Origin: Bacteroidota bacterium
GTDB lineage: Bacteria; Bacteroidota; Bacteroidia; Bacteroidales; F082
DNA length: 38,651 nt
NCBI GenBank assembly: GCA_002686705.1
Contig: NYYH01000086.1
Location: 1-38,651, forward strand
Direction of reading: 5' to 3'
Shown: positions 27,588-36,228 of the stretch, piece after piece
Position numbering within the stretch: the stretch's first letter is position 1
Layout of the letters: each line of letters opens with the position of its first letter
Position numbers and translations under genes: made by a program
The notes under the pieces: generated by a model
Seen by the model: only the letters and a program-made list of their open reading frames with translations
Databases searched by the model: none
Told to the model about the DNA's origin: nothing

Positions 27588-28742
27588 ATGCAATTTAATT
27601 CAATAATAGGTCAACAAGCTCTGATCGACAAGCTTATAGCTAGTTATAATGAAAACCGCGTGGCTCATACCCAATTGTATTTGGGCAATGAAGGTTCGGG
27701 ATCCTTGGCAATAGCTGTTGCATTTGCTCAATTTTTGAATTGCACAAATAAATTAGATAATGATAGTTGTGGTGAGTGCGCATCATGTATTAAATTTGAG
27801 AAATTTGCCCACCCCGATTTACACTTTTATTTCCCAACAGCTACTAACCAGTCTATAAAAAAAGATCCTCGATCTGGGTTATTTTTAAACGAATGGCGAA
27901 CATATCTTTCTGAAAGTAACGCTTATATCTCACAAAAAGGATGGTACGATTACTTAGGCATAGGAAATAAGCAAGGTTATATCCGTAAGGATGATGCAAA
28001 CGAACTAATAGGCAAGTTATCGCTCAAGGCCTACGAAGCCAAATTTAAAACTGTTATCTTCTGGATGGTTGACAAAATGAATGAATCCGCCTCTAACAAA
28101 CTATTAAAGACCTTTGAAGAGCCACCTGATAATACTATAATTATTCTAATTGGAGAAAATTATGAGCAATTACTTCCCACAGTCAGGTCTAGGGCTCAGC
28201 TCGTTAAGATAGCCAAGCTTACCGATAATGACGTTACAAAGCAACTTATCAAAGAAGGGACAGAAGAAAGTATGGCAAGTGATGTTGCTATGTTATCAAA
28301 TGGTAACTGGAATCTTGCCAAAGAAATAATTAATGATGCAGAAGAAACTCAATCAAATTTTATAAATTTCAGGAAATGGCTTAGATTGTGTTTTCAACCT
28401 AAAAACTACTCAGAATTAATAAATTTCAATCAGGAAATTTCAAAACTAGGACGAGAAAAACAAAAGAGTTTTTTAAACTATGGTTTGGAGGTTATTCATA
28501 ATACAATATTGCAAAATCACCAAAATGGAAATAAAATAAAGAAAGCAGGAGAAGAACTCGATTTCTCGAAAAAGTTTGCCCCGTTTATTAATGATAGTAA
28601 CCGGGCTGAAATGTATGATGCACTTAATAAGGCAATATATCATATTGAACGAAATGCACATGCCGGTATATTATTTTCCGATCTCAGCTTTATTGTTGTT
28701 GGCTTAATAAATAAAGGTCGAAGGAACATAGTGGCTACCTGA
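27588..28742 (+). CDS. holB: DNA polymerase III subunit delta prime
   Basis: A 384-residue AAA+-fold clamp-loader subunit that helps load the sliding clamp during replication. The N terminus FNSIIGQQALIDKLIAS, YLGNEGSGSLAIAVAFAQFL and a four-cysteine zinc module (CTNKLDNDSCGECASC, about 49-64) are typical. KVIFWMVDKMNESASNKLLKTFEEPP and VRSRAQ form the sensor region. The P-loop lysine is replaced (GNEGSGSLA), as expected for the non-hydrolysing delta prime subunit. It precedes tilS by 59 bases; tilS has its own -7 element. Confidence 0.9.
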   Translation: MQFNSIIGQQALIDKLIASYNENRVAHTQLYLGNEGSGSLAIAVAFAQFLNCTNKLDNDSCGECASCIKFEKFAHPDLHFYFPTATNQSIKKDPRSGLFLNEWRTYLSESNAYISQKGWYDYLGIGNKQGYIRKDDANELIGKLSLKAYEAKFKTVIFWMVDKMNESASNKLLKTFEEPPDNTIIILIGENYEQLLPTVRSRAQLVKIAKLTDNDVTKQLIKEGTEESMASDVAMLSNGNWNLAKEIINDAEETQSNFINFRKWLRLCFQPKNYSELINFNQEISKLGREKQKSFLNYGLEVIHNTILQNHQNGNKIKKAGEELDFSKKFAPFINDSNRAEMYDALNKAIYHIERNAHAGILFSDLSFIVVGLINKGRRNIVAT

Positions 28743-28789
28743 TAAAATTAGTTAGTCCATTTTCTTCTTAACAAATACTCTTTAAATAT

Positions 28790-28797
28790 TAAATTTG
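28790..28797 (+). promoter_or_regulatory. Bacteroidota -7 promoter element for tilS
   Basis: TAAATTTG matches TAnnTTTG and ends 4 bases before the GTG start at 28802, implying a leaderless or nearly leaderless transcript. Confidence 0.45.
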
Positions 28798-28801
28798 CAG
28801 T

Positions 28802-30136
28802 GTGATTAATCTGTTTAGAGAATATATTGATCAAAATAATTTGATTCAACCTAATGATGAAGTATTACTGGCTATAAGTGGTGGTATCGATTCAGTTGTT
28901 ATGCTGGATTTATTCGACAAGATTGGCGTTAAATATGCTATTGCACATTATAATTTCAAATTGAGAGGTGATGAGTCTGACGATGATGAGAAGTTTGTGA
29001 GACAACTCGCTAAAAGTTATGGTGTTGAAGTATTTGTAGATAACGGTGATGCAAAAGAATATTCAAAAAAAAATGGTTTATCTATTCAGGAAGCTGCCCG
29101 TGATCTAAGATATGCATGGTTTAATAAAGTTTGTAAAGAAAACAATTATTCAATTATAGCTGTTGCCCATAATGATGATGACAAAATTGAAACATTTTTT
29201 ATCAACTTGTTTAGGGGAGCAGGAGTTAAGGGATTGAAAAGCATTCCTGTTAAACGGCAAAACATAATTAGGCCATTAATGTTTACAACTCGTGAACAGA
29301 TTGAGAAATATGCTAAAGAACACAATCTTTTATTCAGGGAAGATAGTTCCAACAAATCAGATGATTATTTGCGTAATAAGATTCGTCATCATTTGATTCC
29401 GGTAATTGAAGAAATATCCCCAGGGTTTGACGAAGCAATAAATAAAAGCATTGATAATTTAAACGATTCAGATATATTAATGCAATTTATAATTAATGAA
29501 AAGAAACGACAACTTTTTAGCTCAAACTCACAAGAAACTATTAAAGTAAACCTAAAGGGTCTTCTAAAACTGACGCCCTTAAGGGTCTGGATGTACTATC
29601 TACTTACTGAATTTGGCTTTACAAGGAAAATTACAGATGCTGTTTGTTATTCACTTGAAAATGAAAATAGTACGGGTCATAAATTCTCTTCTTTTAAATA
29701 TGAACTACTGATTGATAGAGATTATCTGATTATTAGAAAGATCACAGAAAAATTTTCATCTAAAAAATATGCTATTTCAAACGAGCAAAGCAAGGTGATT
29801 GAACCGATAAATCTGATAATCGAGCGTCACAAAAATTCACATGAGTTTGTCTTCAGTAACAAAAACAATGTTGCGTATTTTGATTCTGAAAAGTTAACAT
29901 TTCCTTTGTTTCTTCGAAAATGGAAATATGGTGACAAGATGGTACCTTTTGGAATGAAGGGCAGTAAGCTTATCAGTGATATTCTGATTGATAATAAGGT
30001 TGACTTATTTGTAAAAGAAGATACGTATGTTGTGATTTCTGCTGGGAAAATCTTGTGGCTTGTAGGAATCAGGTCTTCCAATGAATTCAGAATAACCAAA
30101 TCGACTAAAAAAATACTTAAGATGGAACTTTGTTAA
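28802..30136 (+). CDS. tilS: tRNA(Ile)-lysidine synthetase
   Basis: A 444-residue essential tRNA-modifying enzyme that converts C34 of the AUA-decoding tRNA(Ile) to lysidine using ATP and lysine. The PP-loop motif AISGGIDSVVML (about 24-35) is intact. YAIAHYNFKLRGDESDDDE, VAHNDDDKIETFFINLFRGAGVKGL and NKIRHHLIP are conserved TilS segments. A middle domain and C-terminal domain (FPLFLRKWKYGDKMVPFGMKG) complete the usual length. The GTG at 28802 is chosen because it places the standard TilS opening 23 residues before the PP-loop; no nearer ATG fits. A 16-bp palindrome overlaps the stop codon. Confidence 0.93.
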   Translation: MINLFREYIDQNNLIQPNDEVLLAISGGIDSVVMLDLFDKIGVKYAIAHYNFKLRGDESDDDEKFVRQLAKSYGVEVFVDNGDAKEYSKKNGLSIQEAARDLRYAWFNKVCKENNYSIIAVAHNDDDKIETFFINLFRGAGVKGLKSIPVKRQNIIRPLMFTTREQIEKYAKEHNLLFREDSSNKSDDYLRNKIRHHLIPVIEEISPGFDEAINKSIDNLNDSDILMQFIINEKKRQLFSSNSQETIKVNLKGLLKLTPLRVWMYYLLTEFGFTRKITDAVCYSLENENSTGHKFSSFKYELLIDRDYLIIRKITEKFSSKKYAISNEQSKVIEPINLIIERHKNSHEFVFSNKNNVAYFDSEKLTFPLFLRKWKYGDKMVPFGMKGSKLISDILIDNKVDLFVKEDTYVVISAGKILWLVGIRSSNEFRITKSTKKILKMELC

Positions 30137-30218
30137 TTTTTCGAAAAATTGGTCAGGATTTAACAAAAGTTATGACTATACAACAGATATTGTAAGATAA
30201 ATCAGTAGAAATATTAAC

Positions 30219-30226
30219 TATTTTTG
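30219..30226 (+). promoter_or_regulatory. Bacteroidota -7 promoter element for the DsbD-type gene
   Basis: TATTTTTG is an exact TAnnTTTG match 25 bases before the ATG at 30252. Confidence 0.45.
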
Positions 30227-30251
30227 CAAACCAACTTTAATAAGTTTAAAT

Positions 30252-32243
30252 ATGAAGCATAGTATAACAACAATAGCACTTTTATTGTTATTTACTTTTG
30301 GATTAAACGCTCAGATTTTCGAACCTGTTACGTGGAGTTTTTCATCAAATAAAATCAACGAAAAGGAATACGAACTCTTGTTTACAGCTAATATAGATCT
30401 TCATTGGCATTTATATTCTCAGGACATTGCGATGTCACCTCCTGCAACAACTTTTTCATTCGAGCAAAATAATAATTATGAACTTATAGGTGATGTTGTT
30501 GAAGAAAGTGTTGTAATTGAAGAATACGACCCAAACTTTGAGATGGTTCTGAAATACTTTGCCCATGAAGCCATCTTTAAACAAAAAGTGAAATTAACTG
30601 GCGATGGGGCAGTGGTTAAAGGGTTTGTTGATTTTATGAGTTGCGATGATACTAAATGTTTACCTCCTGCAGAAGTTGATTTTGATTTTACTCTGGGAAA
30701 ATCGTCGCCACGTGGAGAACAAGGATCAGAGTTAATTGAACAAAAAACGGAAATTATATCTACTAATACAATAAGTTCTAATGAATCAAATGACACTTGG
30801 GAACCTGTTATTGATCAGGTTAAGAACTTTGGTACAGGAGGCAATACAAAAGGGGCCAAAACCTGGTGGTACATTTTTATTGCTGGTTTTATAGGCGGAT
30901 TAATCGCTCTCGTAACTCCTTGTGTATGGCCAATAATACCTATGACAGTTTCTTTCTTTATAAAAAGGTCAGATAACAACAGAGGCAAGGGGATTAGAGA
31001 TGCAATGTTATATGGTTTTTCAATTATTGTTATATATGTTTCGTTAGGTTTAGGAATTACTCTAATATTTGGTGCTGATGCACTGAATGCGTTATCTACA
31101 AGTGCTTTTTTCAATATTCTATTTTTCCTTCTTTTGGTTGTATTTGCAGCTGCATTTTTTGGTGCTTTTGAGCTTACGCTACCATCAAAATGGACTAATG
31201 CAATGGATAAAAGGGCGGATAGTACCACTGGCATATTAAGTATCTTCTTTATGGCATTTACCTTGGCACTAGTTTCATTTTCATGTACAGGACCCATCAT
31301 TGGAACACTACTCGTGGAAGCTGCTGTATCAGGAGAACATATTGGACCATTTATGGGTATGCTTGGCTTTTCATTAGCATTAGCAATACCTTTTACCGTC
31401 TTTGCAATATTCCCGTCATGGCTACAATCGATGCCGAAATCTGGTGGATGGCTTAACTCAGTGAAAGTAGTGCTTGGATTTCTTGAATTAGCACTAGCTT
31501 TCAAGTTTTTATCAGTAGCCGATTTAGCTTATCATTGGGGAATTCTTGACAGGGAAGTGTTCCTTGTTTTTTGGATAGTAATTTTTGCACTATTAGGTTT
31601 CTACTTATTGGGTAAGATTAAGTTTGCACATGATAGCGATGTCCCATTTGTTTCGGTTACAAGATTATTCTTAGCTACAATTTCTTTGGCTTTTGCATTA
31701 TACATGGTCCCCGGTTTATGGGGAGCACCACTAAAAGCGATTAGTGCATTTGCACCTCCACTCTCCACACAGGATTTTAGTTTGTACGATGATGAAGTTC
31801 ATGCCAAATTTGATGATTATGATTTAGGTATGAGTTATGCTAAGACTGTTGGCAAACCTGTTATTGTTGATTTTACAGGTTGGGGCTGCGTAAATTGCAG
31901 GAAGATGGAGAATTCTGTATGGATTGATTCGCGAGTGAGGGAATATCTTCTAGACGATTACGTACTAATTTCGTTATATGTTGATGACAAAACAGAATTA
32001 CCGGAATCGGAAATAATGGAAGTTGTTGAAAATGAAGAATCAAAAAGGCTTACAACTGTTGGAAAGAAATGGAGTTATCTTCAAAGATATAAATTTGGAA
32101 ATAATTCTCAACCATATTATGTGATACTTGATCACGAAGGTAACCCACTTAATGCTCCACGTGTTTTTGATACAGATATAGATGAGTATATTAAGTTTTT
32201 GCAATCAGGCATAAAGGAATTCGACAAGCAGAATAAGAACTAA
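30252..32243 (+). CDS. dsbD: DsbD-type thiol:disulfide interchange transporter
   Basis: A 663-residue inner-membrane protein moving reducing equivalents from cytoplasmic thioredoxin to the periplasm. After a signal peptide (about 1-20, LNAQ), an N-terminal DsbD alpha-like domain (about 25-150) contains the cysteine pair in FMSCDDTKCLPP. The central membrane domain of about eight helices (about 205-500) carries CcdA-type cysteines in TPCVWPIIPM and FSCTGPIIG. The C-terminal thioredoxin-like domain (about 530-655) has the WGCVNCRKM active site, where CxxC appears as CVNC. All six redox cysteines are present. It overlaps the 3' end of the convergent murA gene by 4 bases. Confidence 0.9.
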   Translation: MKHSITTIALLLLFTFGLNAQIFEPVTWSFSSNKINEKEYELLFTANIDLHWHLYSQDIAMSPPATTFSFEQNNNYELIGDVVEESVVIEEYDPNFEMVLKYFAHEAIFKQKVKLTGDGAVVKGFVDFMSCDDTKCLPPAEVDFDFTLGKSSPRGEQGSELIEQKTEIISTNTISSNESNDTWEPVIDQVKNFGTGGNTKGAKTWWYIFIAGFIGGLIALVTPCVWPIIPMTVSFFIKRSDNNRGKGIRDAMLYGFSIIVIYVSLGLGITLIFGADALNALSTSAFFNILFFLLLVVFAAAFFGAFELTLPSKWTNAMDKRADSTTGILSIFFMAFTLALVSFSCTGPIIGTLLVEAAVSGEHIGPFMGMLGFSLALAIPFTVFAIFPSWLQSMPKSGGWLNSVKVVLGFLELALAFKFLSVADLAYHWGILDREVFLVFWIVIFALLGFYLLGKIKFAHDSDVPFVSVTRLFLATISLAFALYMVPGLWGAPLKAISAFAPPLSTQDFSLYDDEVHAKFDDYDLGMSYAKTVGKPVIVDFTGWGCVNCRKMENSVWIDSRVREYLLDDYVLISLYVDDKTELPESEIMEVVENEESKRLTTVGKKWSYLQRYKFGNNSQPYYVILDHEGNPLNAPRVFDTDIDEYIKFLQSGIKEFDKQNKN

Positions 32244-33547
32244 TCCATCCTTTCAATATTAGCACCAAGTTGTTGCAGTCGCTTGTCAATATTTTGGTAT
32301 CCTCTGTCAATTTGCTCAATATTTTCAATAATACTGATTCCATCTGCAGAAAGGGCTGCAATTAATAAAGCTACACCAGCTCTAATATCTGGAGAGCTCA
32401 TTTTAATCCCTCTTAATGGATATTTATGATTTAGTCCTATTACAGTTGCACGATGTGGGTCGCACAGAATAATCCTTGCACCCATATCAATAAGCTTATC
32501 AACAAAGAATAATCTGCTTTCAAACATTTTTTGATGAATTAGAACACTACCTTCAGCTTGAATCGCAGTTACCAATACAATACTAATTAAGTCAGGAGTA
32601 AATCCAGGCCACGGTGCATCTGCAATATTCATTATTGATCCATCAATAAAGGTTTCAATAGAATAGTTTTCATATTTGGGAACGATAATATCTTTCCCTT
32701 CCTGAGATACGACTATGCCTAAGCGTTTGAAAATCTCAGGGATTAATCCTAAATCTAATAATTTTACATTCTTAATTCTCAATTTAGATTGAGTCATTGC
32801 CGCAAGCCCAATAAAACTACCAACTTCAATCATGTCGGCAAGCAGTGTATGTGTTGTTCCGTTGAGAATATCAACACCTTCAATAGTAAGTAAATTCGAC
32901 CCGATGCCTGAAATTTTGGATCCCATACTATTGAGCATTTTACATAGCTGAACAATATATGGTTCACACGCAGCATTAAAAATAGTTGTAGTACCTGTAG
33001 CCATAACTGCTGCCATCAAAATATTTGCAGTTCCTGTTACTGAAGCTTCCTCCAACAGCATATAACTTCCTTTCAGGTTATTAGCAACAACATGGTAACT
33101 TTTTTTATTAGTATCATAGTTAAATTCAACACCAAGTTTTTGTAATCCTATAAAATGTGTATCGAGTCTTCTTCGTCCAATTTTATCTCCACCTGGTTGA
33201 GGAAGGTAGCCCATTCCAAATCTTGCTAACAATGGTCCCAATATCATTACACTTCCACGTATGCTAGTTGCCTTCTTATAAAAATCCTCTGTTTCGAGAT
33301 AATTAAGGTCGATATTAGAGGCCTTGAAGGAATATTGGCTATCACCGATAGTATTAACAATAACCCCTAGGCCTTGCATTAACTTAATAAGCTTGTTAAC
33401 ATCACTTATGTCAGGAATATTACTTATTACAACTTCTTTTTCCGTTAGTAGGGTGGCACAGATTATTTGAAGCGCTTCATTTTTAGCCCCTTGGGGTACT
33501 ATTTCGCCACTAAGGGAATTCCCTCCTGATATTTTAAAAGCTCCCAT
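32240..33547 (-). CDS. murA: UDP-N-acetylglucosamine 1-carboxyvinyltransferase, Asp variant
   Basis: A 435-residue cytoplasmic enzyme transferring enolpyruvate from PEP to UDP-GlcNAc, the first committed step of peptidoglycan synthesis. MGAFKISGGNSLSG at 33547 is the usual start; the in-frame codons upstream fall inside a terminator hairpin and are rejected. PQGAKNEALQI carries the PEP-binding Lys (about 22) and Asn. The catalytic loop reads PQPGGDKIGRRRLDTHF: the position normally held by the fosfomycin-alkylated Cys is Asp121 (codon at 33185-33187). The product is expected to be intrinsically fosfomycin-insensitive. SIMNIADAPWPGFTPDL and SPDIRAGVALLIAAL are later family motifs. It is probably transcribed separately from the DUF4290 gene because a terminator lies between them. 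Confidence 0.95.
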   Translation of the reverse strand: MGAFKISGGNSLSGEIVPQGAKNEALQIICATLLTEKEVVISNIPDISDVNKLIKLMQGLGVIVNTIGDSQYSFKASNIDLNYLETEDFYKKATSIRGSVMILGPLLARFGMGYLPQPGGDKIGRRRLDTHFIGLQKLGVEFNYDTNKKSYHVVANNLKGSYMLLEEASVTGTANILMAAVMATGTTTIFNAACEPYIVQLCKMLNSMGSKISGIGSNLLTIEGVDILNGTTHTLLADMIEVGSFIGLAAMTQSKLRIKNVKLLDLGLIPEIFKRLGIVVSQEGKDIIVPKYENYSIETFIDGSIMNIADAPWPGFTPDLISIVLVTAIQAEGSVLIHQKMFESRLFFVDKLIDMGARIILCDPHRATVIGLNHKYPLRGIKMSSPDIRAGVALLIAALSADGISIIENIEQIDRGYQNIDKRLQQLGANIERMD

Positions 33548-33577
33548 TTGTAAATATTTACGTATAGTAAATAAACG

Positions 33578-33604
33578 AAAAAACAACCAAATTATGGTTG
33601 TTCT
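33578..33604 (-). terminator. Rho-independent terminator after the DUF4290 gene (minus strand)
   Basis: Read on the minus strand, AACAACCA (33602-33595) pairs perfectly with TGGTTGTT (33589-33582) around a 5-base loop. The final Ts run into a T6 tract (33583-33578). It lies between the DUF4290 gene and murA. Confidence 0.7.
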
Positions 33605-33708
33605 TTCAAAATATTTTTCAAGAAATAGTTTACTTAATTAGATAATTCAAATAGACAATTAACAAGTTTGTTCTCATACATACCTATAATTATCGATTAA
33701 TTATGAGG

Positions 33709-34368
33709 CTAATTATGTTTGGATCCATAATTATTTTTTCTCCGTTTCCCAGAATTATCTTTACTGCCCTTCTGATAAGATTTATGATGGGATTTTCTCT
33801 TCTTATTTTTTGTCCTTTGTATTACTTCACTAATTGCTACTAATTGAACGTCTTCAGAAAGTATTAATTTACCGCCAGATAATTCATTAAGGTGCTTGCC
33901 TATTGTTTGATCATTTACTGATTCTCTGTTCCATCTCAGATACGACTTTTTCATTTGGTTCGCTATAGCCAGGATTAGAGCTTGCTTTTCATCTCCTTCC
34001 TCGTATTCCATAGCTTTCTTAATAATATTGACAATATGTTTGCCGTAGTGCCTAAGAGTAAAATTCTTATTGCTATATTTTAGTCTGGCTGGCTTATGAT
34101 TTAGTTCTTCTCGAGAAGGTTGTGGAAATGGACCATCAACATCGAGTTTGAAATCAGATATAATATATAGGTGATCCCAAAGAACATGATTAAAATCGAT
34201 TGTGTCTTTAATAGATGGATTCATCTGTCCCATCGATACAATTATTGATTTTGCTGTTTTTGTTCTTTTTTCCCTGTCCTCAATTGTAATAGCGTAATCA
34301 ACCATTTTTTGAATATTCCTACCATATTCAGGTATTATCAAATGACCACGTGCAGTATTGTATTCCAT
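33709..34368 (-). CDS. DUF4290 family protein with basic tail
   Basis: A 219-residue cytoplasmic protein of the Bacteroidota-specific DUF4290 family. The conserved opening MEYNTARGHLIIPEYGRNIQ, the central NHVLWDHLYIISDF, and LRHYGKHIVNII with AIANQMKKSYLRWN are visible. Its function is unknown. The last 35 residues are a lysine/arginine/histidine-rich low-complexity tail (KNKKRKSHHKSYQKGSK onward), suggesting nucleic-acid contact. Orthologues often sit next to murA, as here. It is transcribed from the -7 element at 34420-34427 and ends before a terminator. Confidence 0.85.
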   Translation of the reverse strand: MEYNTARGHLIIPEYGRNIQKMVDYAITIEDREKRTKTAKSIIVSMGQMNPSIKDTIDFNHVLWDHLYIISDFKLDVDGPFPQPSREELNHKPARLKYSNKNFTLRHYGKHIVNIIKKAMEYEEGDEKQALILAIANQMKKSYLRWNRESVNDQTIGKHLNELSGGKLILSEDVQLVAISEVIQRTKNKKRKSHHKSYQKGSKDNSGKRRKNNYGSKHN

Positions 34369-34419
34369 TGTTAGTATTGTATTTGAGATCTTGTTTGATC
34401 AGGATAGTTAAATATTCTG

Positions 34420-34427
34420 CAAAAGTA
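34420..34427 (-). promoter_or_regulatory. Bacteroidota -7 promoter element for the DUF4290 gene
   Basis: TACTTTTG on the minus strand, an exact TAnnTTTG match 51 bases upstream of the ATG at 34368. Confidence 0.45.
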
Positions 34428-34526
34428 GTTAAATATTCGATTTAATTGTACACAAATAAAATGAAGTGGAAATTATCTTGATCCAAATCAAGAATATGCT
34501 ATCTATTCAATTAATTCAAAGCAATA

Positions 34527-34924
34527 TTAATTCTCCTTCTTAAACAAATATCTGGTAATAAAAATACCATTTGAATTGTTTTCATTTCCTGAAAAAACTC
34601 CTGATGTAACATCATCTAACACCCAACCTTCATTTGTGAGTTCTTGAATTTTAGTAGTTATTTTTAAATCGTTCGCTCTAATATTGCTAAAATTGATACC
34701 AGCAATACTGAAAAAGTTTTTCATTTTTATCTCTTCCATTTTACCATTCTCGTCGATTGAGATCATTCTGGAACGACCAATTCCTGCTGGTACAACTGAC
34801 TCTACCGCGGTTATCTGTAACCAACTGGTATTCTTTTGTTCACCACTTTGTTTAAACCCGTAAAATCCAACGATACTTACGAGTATAAATGCTAATACGA
34901 TTTTGTAATAATTTTTTTGTTCAT
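34527..34924 (-). pseudogene. Small membrane-anchored protein of unknown function, frameshifted near the start
   Basis: The in-frame part with an ATG (34527-34766) gives 79 residues, but the same frame stays open upstream and encodes a hydrophobic helix (KIVLAFILVSIVGFYGF) followed by NTSWLQITAVESVVPAG. The natural ATG at 34922-34924 (MNKK) is one base out of frame. Adding one A to the seven-A run (T-run 34912-34918 on the plus strand) joins MNKKNYY to this helix, giving about 132 residues with an N-terminal membrane anchor. The C-terminal half (GWVLDDVTSGVF ... GIFITRYLFKK) resembles a small uncharacterised Bacteroidota protein family. A sequence error or slippage is as likely as real inactivation. 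Confidence 0.55.
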
Positions 34925-34992
34925 GTCTAATTATTTAAAAATTAATAATTCGTTTGCTGAGAATTTATTTTAATATTTCACAACTTCTCAGA

Positions 34993-35439
34993 TTATTGTT
35001 TATATACAAATTTATAATTGAAGCTTACAAAAATACTGCTCATTGATTTCCTATCATACAAGATACTTTCAGATGATTTCCCTTTAAATAATCCTGGAAC
35101 TGATACCTTTAGCTCTTGCATCTCTTTTTGTTGTTTACTGTAATTCCTTTTACCATCACGCATTTCAGCATATGTTCGCCGAACAAGTTTTGCTCTTCGT
35201 CCTTTAAATCTATACGTAAATACAACATAATACTTTATATAATCATTCTCATAAAGTAAGATATCCGTAGGCACATCAGGTATAAGCCTTTGTACTATAG
35301 TAGTATCAGTTTTTATATCTTTTCCGTTCACCTCAATCATAAACGAGCTTAAGGTAATTTGATTTATATTATTCTGGCCATTGATCTGGAAACTGATCAG
35401 GAAAAACATGGCGATAATCATTAGTTTTAATTTGAGCAT
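34993..35439 (-). CDS. Hypothetical secreted protein
   Basis: A 148-residue protein starting at the ATG at 35439, which opens a signal peptide (MLKLKLMIIAMFF, cleaved near INGQ, residue 22). The upstream methionine at 35478 would place extra polar residues before the signal and is rejected. The mature part is beta-rich and basic (YVVFTYRFKGRRAKLVRRTYAEMR) and ends FVSFNYKFVYKQ. I do not recognise the family. It lies just upstream, on the same strand, of the frameshifted small membrane protein gene. No promoter match is clear. Confidence 0.6.
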   Translation of the reverse strand: MLKLKLMIIAMFFLISFQINGQNNINQITLSSFMIEVNGKDIKTDTTIVQRLIPDVPTDILLYENDYIKYYVVFTYRFKGRRAKLVRRTYAEMRDGKRNYSKQQKEMQELKVSVPGLFKGKSSESILYDRKSMSSIFVSFNYKFVYKQ

Positions 35440-35765
35440 AACATACTTTTTTATGAATAAAAGATTAACAGGTTGCAAGGTAAAGTAAAAAATAGTTATT
35501 CAATCTATCCAAATTCACAATTAATATCAATTCGGTTGCTTATATGCATCAGTAATAGTACAATTACCATGCCATTAACAGACTGGTAATAACTGTTTTA
35601 ATACGTATTTCTGTATATCATGAGTAACAAATTTCAATAATATTATTCACTAACACTTTATTTATAATTAGTTGTTTGCAAATTTGGTTGTTCGAGAAAT
35701 AGTTTCTATTTTTGCAGCCCGATTTTAAGGCGTATTAGTAAACTGCTTAAGAAACAATAAGATAG
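35440..35765. promoter_or_regulatory. Intergenic region upstream of rplM
   Basis: This 326-base AT-rich gap separates divergent genes. Its only clear content is the strong rplM promoter at 35683-35715. No coding frame, terminator or known ribosomal leader structure is seen. Confidence 0.4.
35683..35715 (+). promoter_or_regulatory. Strong Bacteroidota promoter for the rplM-rpsI operon
   Basis: A -33 TTTG (35683-35686) and a -7 TATTTTTG (35708-35715) are spaced 21 bases apart. This is the best two-box match in the window and fits a highly expressed ribosomal protein operon. The leader is about 48 bases. Confidence 0.7.
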
Positions 35766-36221
35766 ATGAATACATTGAGTTATAAAACTGTTAGCGCAAA
35801 TGCAAACACCGTAACGAAAGAGTGGGTGCTGATTGATGCAGAGAATGAAATATTGGGAAGAATGGCCTCAGTTGCTGCTACAGTTCTTCGTGGAAAGCAT
35901 AAACCTAACTATACTCCACATGTTGATTGTGGTGATAATGTAGTTATTATAAATGCTGAAAAGATAAGACTAACAGGTAACAAATGGGATGCTAAAGAAT
36001 ATATCCGTCATAGTGGATATCCTGGAGGACAAAAATCTATTACTGCTCGTGAATTAATGGCGAAAAAACCTATTTCAATGGTTGAAAAAGCTATTAAAGG
36101 CATGCTTCCAAAAAATAAGCTCGGAGCTGATCTATTCCGTAATTTACATGTATACGCAGGAAATGAGCACAAACAGGAAGCACAAAAACCAAAGAAAATA
36201 AATTTAAAATCAATCAGATAA
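35766..36221 (+). CDS. rplM: 50S ribosomal protein L13
   Basis: A 151-residue large-subunit protein, the usual length. Recognisable segments are [18 protein letters not shown] near the N terminus, [18 protein letters not shown] (about 41-58), [19 protein letters not shown] and [21 protein letters not shown]13 is an early assembly protein binding 23S rRNA. It leads rplM-rpsI, with only 7 bases between the stop codon and the next ATG, the conserved bacterial pairing. Confidence 0.97.
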   Translation: MNTLSYKTVSANANTVTKEWVLIDAENEILGRMASVAATVLRGKHKPNYTPHVDCGDNVVIINAEKIRLTGNKWDAKEYIRHSGYPGGQKSITARELMAKKPISMVEKAIKGMLPKNKLGADLFRNLHVYAGNEHKQEAQKPKKINLKSIR

Positions 36222-36228
36222 AACACCT

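Noticed and set aside
30815..31504. A 229-codon open frame on the minus strand inside the DsbD-type gene
   Set aside because: It is fully antisense to the well-conserved membrane domain, is low-complexity in composition, and has no recognisable domain.
33548..33586. A longer MurA N terminus starting at 33586
   Set aside because: The extra codons fall in a terminator hairpin, and the standard MurA opening begins at 33547.
34929..34950. AATTATT/AATAATT inverted repeat as a terminator for the minus-strand secreted protein gene
   Set aside because: The stem is only seven A/T pairs and no proper T-run follows it.
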